Part shown: in pieces, positions 1-8,379 of the stretch | Layout of the letters: each line of letters begins with the position of its first letter | Position numbering within the stretch: position 1 is the first letter of the stretch | Assembly (NCBI RefSeq): GCF_017874715.1 | Contig: NZ_JAGGLR010000016.1 | Span: forward strand, 1 to 64,000 | Direction of reading: 5' to 3' | Source: Streptomyces iranensis | Lineage (GTDB): Bacteria > Actinomycetota > Actinomycetes > Streptomycetales > Streptomycetaceae | DNA length: 64,000 nt | Program-made: the position numbers and the translations under genes | Notes under the pieces: model-generated | The model's input: only the letters and a program-made list of their open reading frames with translations | Databases searched by the model: none | Told to the model about the DNA's origin: nothing

Positions 1-273
1 GCAGGCCACGACGAAACGCCTCCAGGCAGCGGAACGACAGCAGGCCACGACGAAACGCCTCCAGGCAGCGGAACGACAGCAGGCCACGACGAAACAGCTC
101 CGGGCGGCGGGACGGCCGCAGGCCGCGGCGAGACGACTCCAGACGGCGGGACGACAGCGAGCCGCAGCGAGACGACTCCGAGCGGCGGAACAGCTCCAGG
201 CGGCGGGACGACCGCGGGCCGCGACGAAACGACTCCAGGCGGCGGAACGACAGCGGGCCGTGGCGGGGCGGGC
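1..273 (+). repeat. 39-bp tandem repeat encoding 13-residue units
   Basis: Units of 39 bp begin at 1, 40, 79 and 118, with more diverged copies after that. The first two are identical. One later unit carries an insertion of about 7 codons (around 157-213). All copies are multiples of 3 and stay in frame with the LacI gene. Units read AG[HR]xETxPGxGTT. Left boundary not in window. Confidence 0.85.
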
Positions 274-1293
274 GCGGGGCGGGCGGCGGCGGGGCGGGCG
301 ACGAGTCGGGATGTGGCGCGCGCGGCGGGCGTGTCCCAGGCGACCGTCTCCCTGGTACTCGGGGAGAAGTGGCCCGGACGGGTCTCCGAGCGCACCGTGG
401 AGACCGTGCGCGCCGCCGCGCGGGATCTGGGCTACCGCCCCAACCTCGCGGCCCGCAGCCTCCGCCTGGGCCGCACCAGGACCGTGCTGCTGGTCGTGCC
501 CGCCCTCACGACCGAGTTCTTCGCCCGCGTCTACACCGGCGCCGAGCGGGTCGCCGCCGACCACGGCTTCGGCGTGGTGCTCTATCCGTCCCCCGAGGGC
601 GTGGGCCCGGCCAGGGACCCGTTCGACTCGGCGCGCGCCTCGCTCGACGGGGTGATCGCCTCCTCCATGGCGGCCGACGCCCTGGTCGCGGTGCGCGGCG
701 GCGGGCTGCCGCTGGTGATGCTCGACAGCGATCCGGACGACGCGGCCGCGGCGGCCACGGTCAACCTGGACATCGCGGACGGGGCGCGGCAGGTGGCCGA
801 GCATCTGCTGGGGCTCGGCCACCGCCGGGTGGCCCATCTGGCGGCGGCGGTGGACTCCTGGACCTTCCGGGTCCGCGCGCGGGCCCTGGCGGCGGCGGTG
901 GACGGGGTCACGGGCGCAGCGCTGAGCGCCGAACCGGCGGGGCTGAGCGTCGAGGAGGGCCGCCGGGCCGCCGAGCGGGTCCTGGCCCGCCCCGGGCCCC
1001 GGCCGACCGCGCTGGTCTGCGACGACGACATCCTGGCCGCGGGTGCCTGCAAGGCGGCCCGGCGGCTGGGGCTGCGGATCCCGGACGACATCTCGGTGAC
1101 CGGCTTCGACGATCTGGCCCTGGCCACGGCGGTGGAGCCGGAGCTGACCACGGTCCGGCTCTCGGCGGAGGCGGTGGGCGCGGCGGGTATGCGGGCCCTG
1201 ATGACGCTCCTGGACGGCGAGACGCCCCAGGACACCGTGCTCCCCGTCGACCTGCTCCCCCGGGGCTCCACGGCCCCTCCCCCACGGCCCTGA
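1..1293 (+). CDS. LacI-family transcriptional regulator with repetitive N-terminal extension (5' partial)
   Basis: The frame is open from base 1, with 430 codons visible. Residues 1 to about 90 are degenerate 13-residue repeats (AGHDETPPGSGTT type). A LacI helix-turn-helix follows directly from residue 101 (TSRDVARAAGVSQATVS, then the hinge helix region LAARSLRLG) and a periplasmic-binding-protein-like effector domain follows to the end, including CDDDILAAGACKAAR and the C-terminal SVTGFDDLALA block. The GTG at 313 would remove part of HTH helix 1 and has no ribosome-binding site, so I take the repeats as part of the protein and place the start left of the window. The gene converges on prcA across a 15-bp hairpin. 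The effector is unknown; a sugar is usual for the family. Its position beside the proteasome cluster does not by itself imply a functional link. Confidence 0.8.
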   Translation, partial: AGHDETPPGSGTTAGHDETPPGSGTTAGHDETAPGGGTAAGRGETTPDGGTTASRSETTPSGGTAPGGGTTAGRDETTPGGGTTAGRGGAGAGRAAAGRATSRDVARAAGVSQATVSLVLGEKWPGRVSERTVETVRAAARDLGYRPNLAARSLRLGRTRTVLLVVPALTTEFFARVYTGAERVAADHGFGVVLYPSPEGVGPARDPFDSARASLDGVIASSMAADALVAVRGGGLPLVMLDSDPDDAAAAATVNLDIADGARQVAEHLLGLGHRRVAHLAAAVDSWTFRVRARALAAAVDGVTGAALSAEPAGLSVEEGRRAAERVLARPGPRPTALVCDDDILAAGACKAARRLGLRIPDDISVTGFDDLALATAVEPELTTVRLSAEAVGAAGMRALMTLLDGETPQDTVLPVDLLPRGSTAPPPRP

Positions 1294-1316
1294 CCCGGGG
1301 CCGGGCCCCATAACGC

Positions 1317-1350
1317 CCACCGCCGCCCCGGTGGGCCGGGGCGGCGGTGG
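1317..1350. terminator. Bidirectional terminator between lacI-type gene and prcA
   Basis: Perfect 15-bp GC inverted repeat (1317-1331 and 1336-1350) with a 4-nt loop (TGGG), lying in the 90-bp gap between two convergent genes. Confidence 0.7.
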
Positions 1351-1383
1351 CGGTGGCGGTGGGACGAAACGGCGGTGGGTGGG

Positions 1384-2151
1384 TCAGTCCTCGGACTCCG
1401 AGGAGGACTCCTCCGAGGACTCGGCCGACGCCTCCGCGTCGGCCCCGCCCTCTCCGGGCTCCAGGAGCCGGGAGAGCTGGCCGCCCAGGACCCGCTTGAA
1501 CTTGCGCTTCTGGGGGCGGGTGCGGTCCAGGACCGCGACCTCGAGCTGCTCGGCGGTGAGGCTGCGCTCCCCGCCGTTGTTGTCACGGGAGAGCGAGTCG
1601 ACGGCCAGCTTGAGGGCCTCGGCCAGGGTCATGCCGTCCCGGTGGCGCTGGTCGAGGTAGCTGCTGATCTGGTCGGCGTTGCCACCGACGGCGACCGAGC
1701 CGTGCTCGTCCACGATGGAACCGTCGTGCGGAAGCCGGTAGATCTGGTCGTCCTCGGGGCCCTCCCCGACCTCGGCGACGATCAGCTCGACCTCGTACGG
1801 CTTCTCGGCGGCGCTGGAGAAGATCGTGCCCAGGGTCTGGGCGTAGACGTTCGCCAGCCCGCGGGCCGTGACATCCTCGCGGTCATAGGTATAGCCACGC
1901 AGATCGGCGTAACGGACTCCGCCGATGCGCAGATTCTCGAATTCGTTGTACTTACCGACCGCGGCGAAGGCGATCCGGTCATAGATCTCGCTGACCTTGT
2001 GCAGCGCGCGGGACGGGTTCTCCGCAACGAAGACGATGCCGTCGGCGTACTGCAGCACGACCACGCTGCGGCCGCGCGCGATGCCCTTACGGGCGTATTC
2101 CGCGCGGTCGGCCATGGCCTGCTGAGGAGAAACATAGAACGGCGTCGTCAC
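1384..2151 (-). CDS. prcA: 20S proteasome alpha subunit
   Basis: 255 residues, GTG start, SD-like GGGAC about 10 nt upstream. The N-terminal MTTPFYVSPQQAMADRAEYA block is the alpha-ring signature helix, followed by the Ntn-hydrolase fold (GRSVVVLQYADGIVFVAENP). No catalytic threonine is expected or seen. PrcA forms the outer rings that gate the core and contact the ATPase Arc through its C-terminal tail. The last 25 residues are an acidic Ser/Glu tail (ASAESSEESSSESED). It lies 54 bp after prcB and is probably cotranscribed with it. Confidence 0.97.
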   Translation of the reverse strand: MTTPFYVSPQQAMADRAEYARKGIARGRSVVVLQYADGIVFVAENPSRALHKVSEIYDRIAFAAVGKYNEFENLRIGGVRYADLRGYTYDREDVTARGLANVYAQTLGTIFSSAAEKPYEVELIVAEVGEGPEDDQIYRLPHDGSIVDEHGSVAVGGNADQISSYLDQRHRDGMTLAEALKLAVDSLSRDNNGGERSLTAEQLEVAVLDRTRPQKRKFKRVLGGQLSRLLEPGEGGADAEASAESSEESSSESED

Positions 2152-2205
2152 CGGCTGTCCGTCCCTTCTGTCATTGGCGAATGCATTCCGGTAGGACCGT
2201 CCTGA

Positions 2206-3051
2206 TCAGAGCAGGGCGGCGCGGGGGCCGTCCGGCTCCTCGAGGCGCCGTTCATGGATGGCGCGGGCGAGTTCGGACACCTCGTCCTCGCTGAACCGCT
2301 TGAAACCGTCCTCGGTGAGGGAGGTGATGATCGGATAAATGCGGCGGGCGAGATCCGGCCCTCCGGTGGCCGAATCGTCGTCGGCGGCGTCATAGAGCGC
2401 TTGGAGCACGGCCGTGGCCGCCTGCTCCTCGGTCGAATCCTCGCGATAGAGCTTCTTGAGCGCGCCCCGGGCGAACATCGAGCCCGAGCCGGTGGCGGCG
2501 AAGCCGCGCTCCTCCGAACGCCCCCCGGTCACGTCGTAGGAGAAGATACGGCCCTTCTCCCGGTCGACGTCCCACCCCGCGAAGAGCGGGACCACGGCAA
2601 GGCCCTGCATCGCCATGCCGAGGTTGCCGCGGATCATGGTCGACAGCCTGTTCGCCTTGCCCTCGAGCGAGAGCACGGTGCCCTCGACCTTCTCGAAGTG
2701 CTCCAGCTCCAGCTGGAAGAGCTTGACCATCTCCACCGCGATACCGGCGGTCCCCGCGATCCCGACCGCCGAGAACTCATCGGCGGGGAAGACCTTCTCG
2801 ATGTCACGCTGTGCGATGACATTGCCCATGGTGGCGCGGCGGTCACCGGCGAGCACCACGCCGCCAGAGAAGGTCACCGCCACGATGGTGGTGCCGTGGG
2901 GGGCCTCGATGGCGCCCTGCACCGGGGGCAGTGGACGGTTCCCCGGAAGCAGCTCGGGCGAGTGGTCGCCCAGGAAGTCCATGAACGACGAGGAGCCGGG
3001 CGTCAGGAAGGCAGCCGGCAGACGCCCTGTGCTACGAGTGTTGGCTTCCAC
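2206..3051 (-). CDS. prcB: 20S proteasome beta subunit, with propeptide
   Basis: 281 residues, GTG start after AAGGAAACGT. A propeptide of about 53 residues precedes the autocatalytic cleavage site at G53/T54 (APHG|TTIVAVTF). The new N-terminal Thr54 is the nucleophile, with the family's Asp/Lys partners in GVVLAGDRRATMGN. This is the proteolytic ring of the actinobacterial proteasome. It sits between pup and prcA in the usual actinomycete order pup-prcB-prcA. Confidence 0.97.
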   Translation of the reverse strand: MEANTRSTGRLPAAFLTPGSSSFMDFLGDHSPELLPGNRPLPPVQGAIEAPHGTTIVAVTFSGGVVLAGDRRATMGNVIAQRDIEKVFPADEFSAVGIAGTAGIAVEMVKLFQLELEHFEKVEGTVLSLEGKANRLSTMIRGNLGMAMQGLAVVPLFAGWDVDREKGRIFSYDVTGGRSEERGFAATGSGSMFARGALKKLYREDSTEEQAATAVLQALYDAADDDSATGGPDLARRIYPIITSLTEDGFKRFSEDEVSELARAIHERRLEEPDGPRAALL

Positions 3052-3160
3052 ACGTTTCCTTCCACCAGATCTTGAAATGATGCACGGACCATACCCCTGG
3101 CCATGGAAGTCATCCGTCCTGCGTCCCCTCCGCGGGGACGCAGGACGGAGAAGACGCGCC

Positions 3161-3379
3161 TTACTGCCCGCCCTTCTGGACGAAAGACCTCACGAAGTCC
3201 TCCGCGTTCTCCTCGAGCACGTCGTCGATTTCGTCCAGCACGGAGTCGACGTCGTCCGAGAGCTTCTCCTGCCGCTCCTTGAGGTCGTCCGCGGCCTGTG
3301 CGTCCTGCGTCTGCTCCTCGACCTCTTCGGTCGAGCGCGACGCCTTCTGCTGACCGCCGCCGGTGTCCTTGGTCGCCAT
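3161..3379 (-). CDS. pup: Prokaryotic ubiquitin-like protein Pup
   Basis: 72 residues from the ATG at 3379, which follows GTGAGGGA. An in-frame ATG at 3424 would add 15 residues not found in Pup proteins, so I prefer 3379. The protein is charged and disordered at the N-terminus with a helical C-terminal half (LKERQEKLSDDVDSVLDEID). It ends in GGQ, so Dop must deamidate the Gln to Glu before ligation to target lysines by PafA. The hydrophobic helix is the part that binds the coiled coils of Arc. Confidence 0.95.
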   Translation of the reverse strand: MATKDTGGGQQKASRSTEEVEEQTQDAQAADDLKERQEKLSDDVDSVLDEIDDVLEENAEDFVRSFVQKGGQ

Positions 3380-3514
3380 TTCCCTCACCCCGCTCGGTTC
3401 GCCCGCTGATTCGATCGGTCTCAAGATCAGACCCTACAAGCAGGGTCCGACATCGGCCTCCCACTCGCTACAACGTACGGAGGCCACCTCGATGATTCCC
3501 GGCCCAAGGGCATT

Positions 3515-5026
3515 TCAGCCTCCGGACAGCACCCGGACCAGGTCCTCGGCCGTGCGGCAGCGGTCCAGCAACTCCTTGACGTGGTTGCGGGTGCCGCGCA
3601 GCGGCTCCAGGGTGGGAACCCGTTGCAGAGAGTCACGACCCGGCAGGTCGAAGATCACCGAGTCCCAGGAGGCCGCGGCCACGTCGTCCGCGTACTGCTC
3701 CAGGCAGCGGCCGCGGAAGTAGGCGCGGGTGTCCTCCGGGGGCTTGTTCTGGGCGCGTGCGATGTCCTGGTCGTCCAGCAGCCGCTTCATCTTGCCGCGG
3801 GCCACCAGCCGGTTGTACAGGCCCTTGTCCGGGCGCACGTCGGCGTACTGGAGGTCCACCAGATGGAGCCGGGCCGCGTCCCACTCCAGGGCGTCGCGGC
3901 GGCGGTAGCCCTCGAGCAGCTCCCGCTTGGCGATCCAGTCCAGCTCGCCGGACAGGCTCATGGGATCGCGCTCCAGCCGGTTCAGCACGTCCTCCCAGCG
4001 GGCCAGGACGTCCCGGGTCTGCTCGTCGGCGTCCGCGCCGTAGCGGTCCTCGACGTATTTGCGGGCCAGCTCGAAGTACTCCATCTGAAGCTGCACCGCG
4101 GTGAGCGTACGGCCGCTGCGCAGCGTGACGAGACGGCGCAGCGTCGGGTCGTGCGAGACCTGGTGCAGGGTGCGCACCGGCTGGTCCACCGCGAGGTCCA
4201 CGGCGATAAAGCCGTCCTCGATCATCGACAGCACCAGGGCGGTGGTGCCCAGCTTGAGGTACGTCGACAGCTCGGAGAGGTTGGCGTCGCCGATGATCAC
4301 GTGGAGCCGGCGGTACTTCTCGGCGTCGGCGTGCGGCTCGTCGCGGGTGTTGATGATCGGGCGCTTGAGCGTGGTCTCCAGGCCGACCTCGACCTCGAAG
4401 TAGTCCGCCCGCTGGCTGATCTGGAAACCGTGCTCATGGCCGTCCTGGCCGACGCCGACGCGGCCCGCGCCGGTGACGACCTGGCGGGAGACGAAGAAGG
4501 GCGTCAGGTGGCGCACGATGTCCGAGAAGGCGGTTTCCCGCTTCATCAGGTAGTTCTCATGCGTGCCGTAGGAGGCGCCCTTGTTGTCGGTGTTGTTCTT
4601 GTAGAGGTGGATGGGCTGGCCGCCGGGCAGCTCGGCGGCGCGCAGCGCGGCCTCGGCCATGATGCGCTCGCCGGCCTTGTCCCAGAGCACCGCGTCCCGG
4701 GGGTTGGTGACCTCGGGGGCGGAGTACTCGGGGTGGGCGTGATCCACATAGAGCCGAGCGCCATTGGTGAGGATCACATTGGCCAGGCCGATGTCCTCGT
4801 CCGTGAGCTGGCTGGCGTCGGCGGACTCGCGTGCGAGGTCGAATCCGCGGGCGTCCCGCAGCGGGTTCTCCTCCTCGAAGTCCCAGCGGGCGCGGCGCGC
4901 CCGGTGCATCGCCGCCGCGTAGGCGTTGACGACCTGGGATGAGGTGAGCATGGCATTGGCGTTCGGGTGCCCCGGGACGGAGATCCCGTACTCCGTCTCG
5001 ATTCCCATTACGCGCCGTACGGTCAT
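3515..5026 (-). CDS. dop: Pup deamidase/depupylase Dop
   Basis: 503 residues, ATG with a strong AAGGAGGG site. It is a glutamine-synthetase-like carboxylate-amine ligase fold: GIETEYGIS at the N-terminus, then the Dop-type long insertion before ILTNGARLYVDHAHPEYS, KNNTDNKGASYGTHENYL and the metal/nucleotide block VGLETTLKRPIINTRDEPH. The insertion and overall length separate it from PafA (about 450 residues, shorter loop). It converts Pup-GGQ to Pup-GGE and removes Pup from substrates. It is about 135 bp upstream of pup on the same strand. Confidence 0.95.
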   Translation of the reverse strand: MTVRRVMGIETEYGISVPGHPNANAMLTSSQVVNAYAAAMHRARRARWDFEEENPLRDARGFDLARESADASQLTDEDIGLANVILTNGARLYVDHAHPEYSAPEVTNPRDAVLWDKAGERIMAEAALRAAELPGGQPIHLYKNNTDNKGASYGTHENYLMKRETAFSDIVRHLTPFFVSRQVVTGAGRVGVGQDGHEHGFQISQRADYFEVEVGLETTLKRPIINTRDEPHADAEKYRRLHVIIGDANLSELSTYLKLGTTALVLSMIEDGFIAVDLAVDQPVRTLHQVSHDPTLRRLVTLRSGRTLTAVQLQMEYFELARKYVEDRYGADADEQTRDVLARWEDVLNRLERDPMSLSGELDWIAKRELLEGYRRRDALEWDAARLHLVDLQYADVRPDKGLYNRLVARGKMKRLLDDQDIARAQNKPPEDTRAYFRGRCLEQYADDVAAASWDSVIFDLPGRDSLQRVPTLEPLRGTRNHVKELLDRCRTAEDLVRVLSGG

Positions 5027-5238
5027 GCGGCCCTCCTTGCCCGGCGCCGCCCCCGGCTGGGGTCGGCGCTCAAGTACCGCTGCGCTCCCGGTCCATCTGC
5101 GGCCCCCGATCCCCCGTGCCGCGATACTGCGGTACCGAAGAGCCTAGAACGGCCAAGCGGTGCTGCGGAGATCATTACAGTCATTGCTCCGGTCGGGCTC
5201 GTAGGACTCATACGAAGAATGCGGTCGGAAAAGCGCAT

Positions 5239-5275
5239 CCGGCTGCGGATGCCCCTCCAGGACATCCGCAGCCGG
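5239..5275 (-). terminator. Intrinsic terminator downstream of arc
   Basis: Perfect 13-bp inverted repeat (5239-5251 and 5263-5275) with an 11-nt loop. On the minus strand it is followed after a few bases by CTTTT (5226-5230). It lies 10 bp past the arc stop, so dop probably has its own promoter in 5027-5230. Confidence 0.75.
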
Positions 5276-5284
5276 ACCGCGGTG

Positions 5285-7051
5285 TTACAGGTACTGACCG
5301 GTGTTCGCCACCGTGTCGATGGAGCGTCCGGTGTCCGCGCCCTGCTTTCCGGTGACCAGGGTGCGGATGTACACGATCCGCTCGCCCTTCTTACCGGAGA
5401 TCCGGGCCCAGTCGTCCGGGTTCGTGGTGTTGGGCAGGTCCTCGTTCTCCTTGAACTCGTCCACGCAGGCGGCGAGCAGATGGGAGACGCGAAGGCCCTT
5501 CTGGTTGTGGTCCAGGAAGTCCTTGATCGCCATCTTCTTGGCGCGGTCCACAATGTTCTGGATCATGGCGCCGGAGTTGAAGTCCTTGAAGTAGAGGACT
5601 TCCTTGTCGCCATTGGCGTAGGTGACCTCCAGGAAGCGGTTCTCCTCGGACTCGGTGTACATCTGCTCGACCACCGACTGGATCATCCCGCCGATCGCGG
5701 CCTTGGGCGACTGGCCGTGCTCGGTGAGGTCGTCAGTGTGGATGGGCAGGGACTCCGTCAGGTACTTCGAGAAGATGTCCTTGGCGGCCTCGGCGTCCGG
5801 ACGCTCGATCTTGATCTTCACATCGAGGCGGCCGGGGCGCAGGATCGCGGGGTCGATCATGTCCTCACGGTTGGAGGCACCGATGACGATCACGTTCTCC
5901 AGGCCCTCCACACCGTCGATCTCGGAGAGCAGCTGGGGGACGATGGTGTTCTCCACGTCCGAGCTGACCCCGGAGCCACGGGTGCGGAAGAGGGAGTCCA
6001 TCTCGTCGAAGAAGACGATGACGGGCGTGCCCTCGCTGGCCTTCTCCCGGGCCCGCTGGAAGACCAGCCGGATGTGCCGCTCCGTCTCGCCGACGTACTT
6101 GTTGAGCAGCTCGGGGCCCTTGATGTTGAGGAAGAAGCTCTTCCCCGCGGGCTTGCCGGTCACCTCGGCGACCTTCTTGGCAAGGGAGTTGGCCACGGCC
6201 TTGGCGATCAGCGTCTTACCGCAGCCGGGCGGGCCGTACAGCAGCACACCCTTGGGCGGCCGCAGTTCGTGCTCCTTGAAGAGGTCGGGGTAGAGATACG
6301 GGAGCTCGACCGCGTCGCGGATCAGCTCGATCTGGTTTCCCAGACCGCCGATCTTGTTGTAGTCGATGTCCGGCACCTCTTCGAGGACGAGCTCCTCGAC
6401 CTCGCTCTTCGGTACCACCTCGTAGACATAGCCGGACCGGGGCTCGAGCAGCAGGGCGTCACCGGGCCGGATGGTGGTGCTCAGCAGCGGCTCCGCCAGC
6501 CGCACCACCCGCTCCTCGTCGGTGTGCCCGATCACCAGGGCGCGCTCGCCGTCCTCAAGGACTTCCTTGAGGGTGACGATGTCCCCGGCGCGCTCGAACT
6601 CCATGGCCTCGACCACATTGAGCGCCTCGTTGAGCATGACCTCCTGGCCGCGCTTGAGGTCGTCGAGCTCGACGCTTGGGCTGACATTCACCCGGAGTTT
6701 ACGGCCCCCGGTGAAGATGTCCGCCGTGCCGTCCTCGTTCGCCTGCAGAAAGGCTCCGAAACCGGCCGGCGGCTGTGCGAGCCGGTCGACCTCCTCCTTG
6801 AGGGCCACGATCTGGTCGCGGGCCTCACGGAGTGTGTTCGCGAGCCGCTCGTTCTGTGCGGAGACTCCCGCCAGATTGGTCTGCAGCTCGACGATCCGCT
6901 CTTCGAGAATCCTCGTATGACGCGGAGAGTCGGCGAGCTTGCGGCGCAGGACGGCGATTTCCTGCTCGAGATAGGCAACCTGGCCGGCAGGGTCGTCAGA
7001 CCCCCGCCCCGGCCGGATGCCGCGGTTGATGTCGTCGTCGTGGGCTGCCAC
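5285..7051 (-). CDS. arc: Proteasome-associated AAA ATPase Arc/Mpa
   Basis: 588 residues from the GTG at 7051, which follows GGAGGTGAGGACC; this gives MAAHDDD as in Streptomyces ARC proteins. A TTG 18 bp further out is less likely. The order is an N-terminal coiled coil (about 20-92, the Pup-docking part), OB domains (about 97-230), Walker A GPPGCGKT (273-280), Walker B IVFFDE (345-350) and a C-terminal GQYL that docks into the alpha-ring pockets. The hexamer unfolds pupylated proteins for PrcBA. Confidence 0.96.
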   Translation of the reverse strand: MAAHDDDINRGIRPGRGSDDPAGQVAYLEQEIAVLRRKLADSPRHTRILEERIVELQTNLAGVSAQNERLANTLREARDQIVALKEEVDRLAQPPAGFGAFLQANEDGTADIFTGGRKLRVNVSPSVELDDLKRGQEVMLNEALNVVEAMEFERAGDIVTLKEVLEDGERALVIGHTDEERVVRLAEPLLSTTIRPGDALLLEPRSGYVYEVVPKSEVEELVLEEVPDIDYNKIGGLGNQIELIRDAVELPYLYPDLFKEHELRPPKGVLLYGPPGCGKTLIAKAVANSLAKKVAEVTGKPAGKSFFLNIKGPELLNKYVGETERHIRLVFQRAREKASEGTPVIVFFDEMDSLFRTRGSGVSSDVENTIVPQLLSEIDGVEGLENVIVIGASNREDMIDPAILRPGRLDVKIKIERPDAEAAKDIFSKYLTESLPIHTDDLTEHGQSPKAAIGGMIQSVVEQMYTESEENRFLEVTYANGDKEVLYFKDFNSGAMIQNIVDRAKKMAIKDFLDHNQKGLRVSHLLAACVDEFKENEDLPNTTNPDDWARISGKKGERIVYIRTLVTGKQGADTGRSIDTVANTGQYL

Positions 7052-7308
7052 GGTCCTCACCTCCTCCAAGGGGAGCTGGACGCTTCCTGACCCTACCTGG
7101 GCCGGTGCGGGTTGAAACCCCTAGATCACAAACCCGGTCGGCGTGTGTCCGATCTTCACCCTTGCGCACTCCCTCACGCCAGGTGAATACCCACCCAGCA
7201 ACATCGGAAAGCGAGCGGTTGTATCGTCGACACGGTCAACACCCGTCAGCGTTGGCGATATTTAGACAATGTTGAATCGCGTATCGAAGGAACAGGAGGC
7301 GGCACACC
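7052..7308. other. Divergent promoter region arc / ferredoxin
   Basis: 257 bp between divergent genes, more AT-rich around 7190-7290 (GATATTTAGACAATGTTGAA), which is consistent with promoters for either gene. I see no ORF, hairpin or known riboswitch. Confidence 0.45.
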
Positions 7309-7599
7309 GTGCGGAACGAGGAGCTCGGCGGTCTTGAGGTCTGGATCGACCAGGATCTGTGCACCGGGGACGGCATCTGCGCCCAGTACGCTCCCGAGGT
7401 CTTCGAACTCGACATCGACGGTCTAGCCTACGTCAAGAGCGCCGACGATGAGCTGCTACAGGCGAAGGGCGCGGTCACCCCGGTCCCCCTGGCCCTGCTG
7501 ACCGAGGTAAGGGATTCCGCCAAGGAGTGCCCCGGCGACTGCATCCATGTACGCCGCGTCACGGACCGGGTCGAGGTGTACGGACCCGACGCGGAGTGA
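7309..7599 (+). CDS. Single-cluster ferredoxin
   Basis: 96 residues, GTG start with AGGAGG 8 nt upstream. The motif CTGDGICAQYAPEVF and the distal CPGDCI are the cysteine pattern of small 3Fe-4S/4Fe-4S actinobacterial ferredoxins; Gly/Asp replaces the second cysteine (CxxGDGxC), which favours a 3Fe-4S cluster. These proteins carry electrons for cytochrome P450s and other oxygenases, but no such partner is in the window. It is highly acidic, as expected. Confidence 0.88.
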   Translation: MRNEELGGLEVWIDQDLCTGDGICAQYAPEVFELDIDGLAYVKSADDELLQAKGAVTPVPLALLTEVRDSAKECPGDCIHVRRVTDRVEVYGPDAE

Positions 7600-7617
7600 C
7601 ACTCCGCGAGTAACCGC

Positions 7618-8220
7618 TCACACACTCCCCGGGACCGGCAGCGCCTTCAGTACGAACTTTCCGTCCCGCCACCGCCAGTTGACCTTGCGCTGCTGATCCG
7701 GACAGCACCGCGGGACCTTGGCCGACGAGTATCCCAGCAACGTGGCCGAAACCCTCTTTCCGCGGACCGCGAAATCGCCGATGCTCATCCCTTCCTTCGG
7801 ATCCACGAAGGTGGCCACCACGCGGGGCGCGGCGCCCGCGCGGCCGGTCGGCTGGGAGAGCACATAGACGCCGCTGGGCGGGGTACCGAAAGCGGTCGGG
7901 CAGCGCACCACGGCCACCGTCTCCGGCCGCCCGTCCCCGTCCAGGTCCGCCGAGCCCCGGTCGACGACGTCGGGCCGGGCCCGGCCGCAGTTCATCGGAT
8001 AGTCCGCGGTGCGGGGGTCGGGGGCCTTGGCTGCCGGAAGCCTCCCGGTGCCCGGCGCGGAGGCGGTGGTGGACGTGGTGGCCTTGGCGTCGGAGGGCTG
8101 GAAGAACGACCCTCCGGCGATGACGGCGGCCACGGCGGCCGCGGTCGCCACCCAGTGCACCGGACGGGGTTGGGTGTGCGCGAGATCCGGGCCCAGAGGC
8201 TGCACGCGGGATGACTCCAT
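7618..8220 (-). CDS. Membrane-anchored extracytoplasmic protein, function unknown
   Basis: 200 residues if started at the ATG at 8220; an in-frame ATG at 8259 is also possible, and neither has a clear SD site. A short basic N-terminus is followed by a hydrophobic stretch (WVATAAAVAAVIAGGSFF) that looks like a signal anchor, then a low-complexity Thr/Ala linker. The globular domain has ADLDGDGRPETVAVVRC, an Asp-rich FG-GAP-like loop, and paired cysteines (RCCP). I do not recognise a named family. It converges on the ferredoxin gene. Confidence 0.7.
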   Translation of the reverse strand: MESSRVQPLGPDLAHTQPRPVHWVATAAAVAAVIAGGSFFQPSDAKATTSTTASAPGTGRLPAAKAPDPRTADYPMNCGRARPDVVDRGSADLDGDGRPETVAVVRCPTAFGTPPSGVYVLSQPTGRAGAAPRVVATFVDPKEGMSIGDFAVRGKRVSATLLGYSSAKVPRCCPDQQRKVNWRWRDGKFVLKALPVPGSV

Positions 8221-8379
8221 GTGAGGGGCTGAGGCGGGAGATGACCCGCATGGTGCCACATCTCACAGGGGCGCGGCCACCGCCCTCACACGAGGAATTC
8301 GGTGGCCGCGCCGAGCCGTTGTGGCGCCGGGCTCCGGCGGACGGGCCTCAGATGGCCGCCGGACGGATCCCGGACGCCG

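Noticed and set aside
3380..3424. Longer Pup with 15 more N-terminal residues
   Set aside because: The internal ATG at 3379 has the better ribosome-binding site and gives the usual Pup length.
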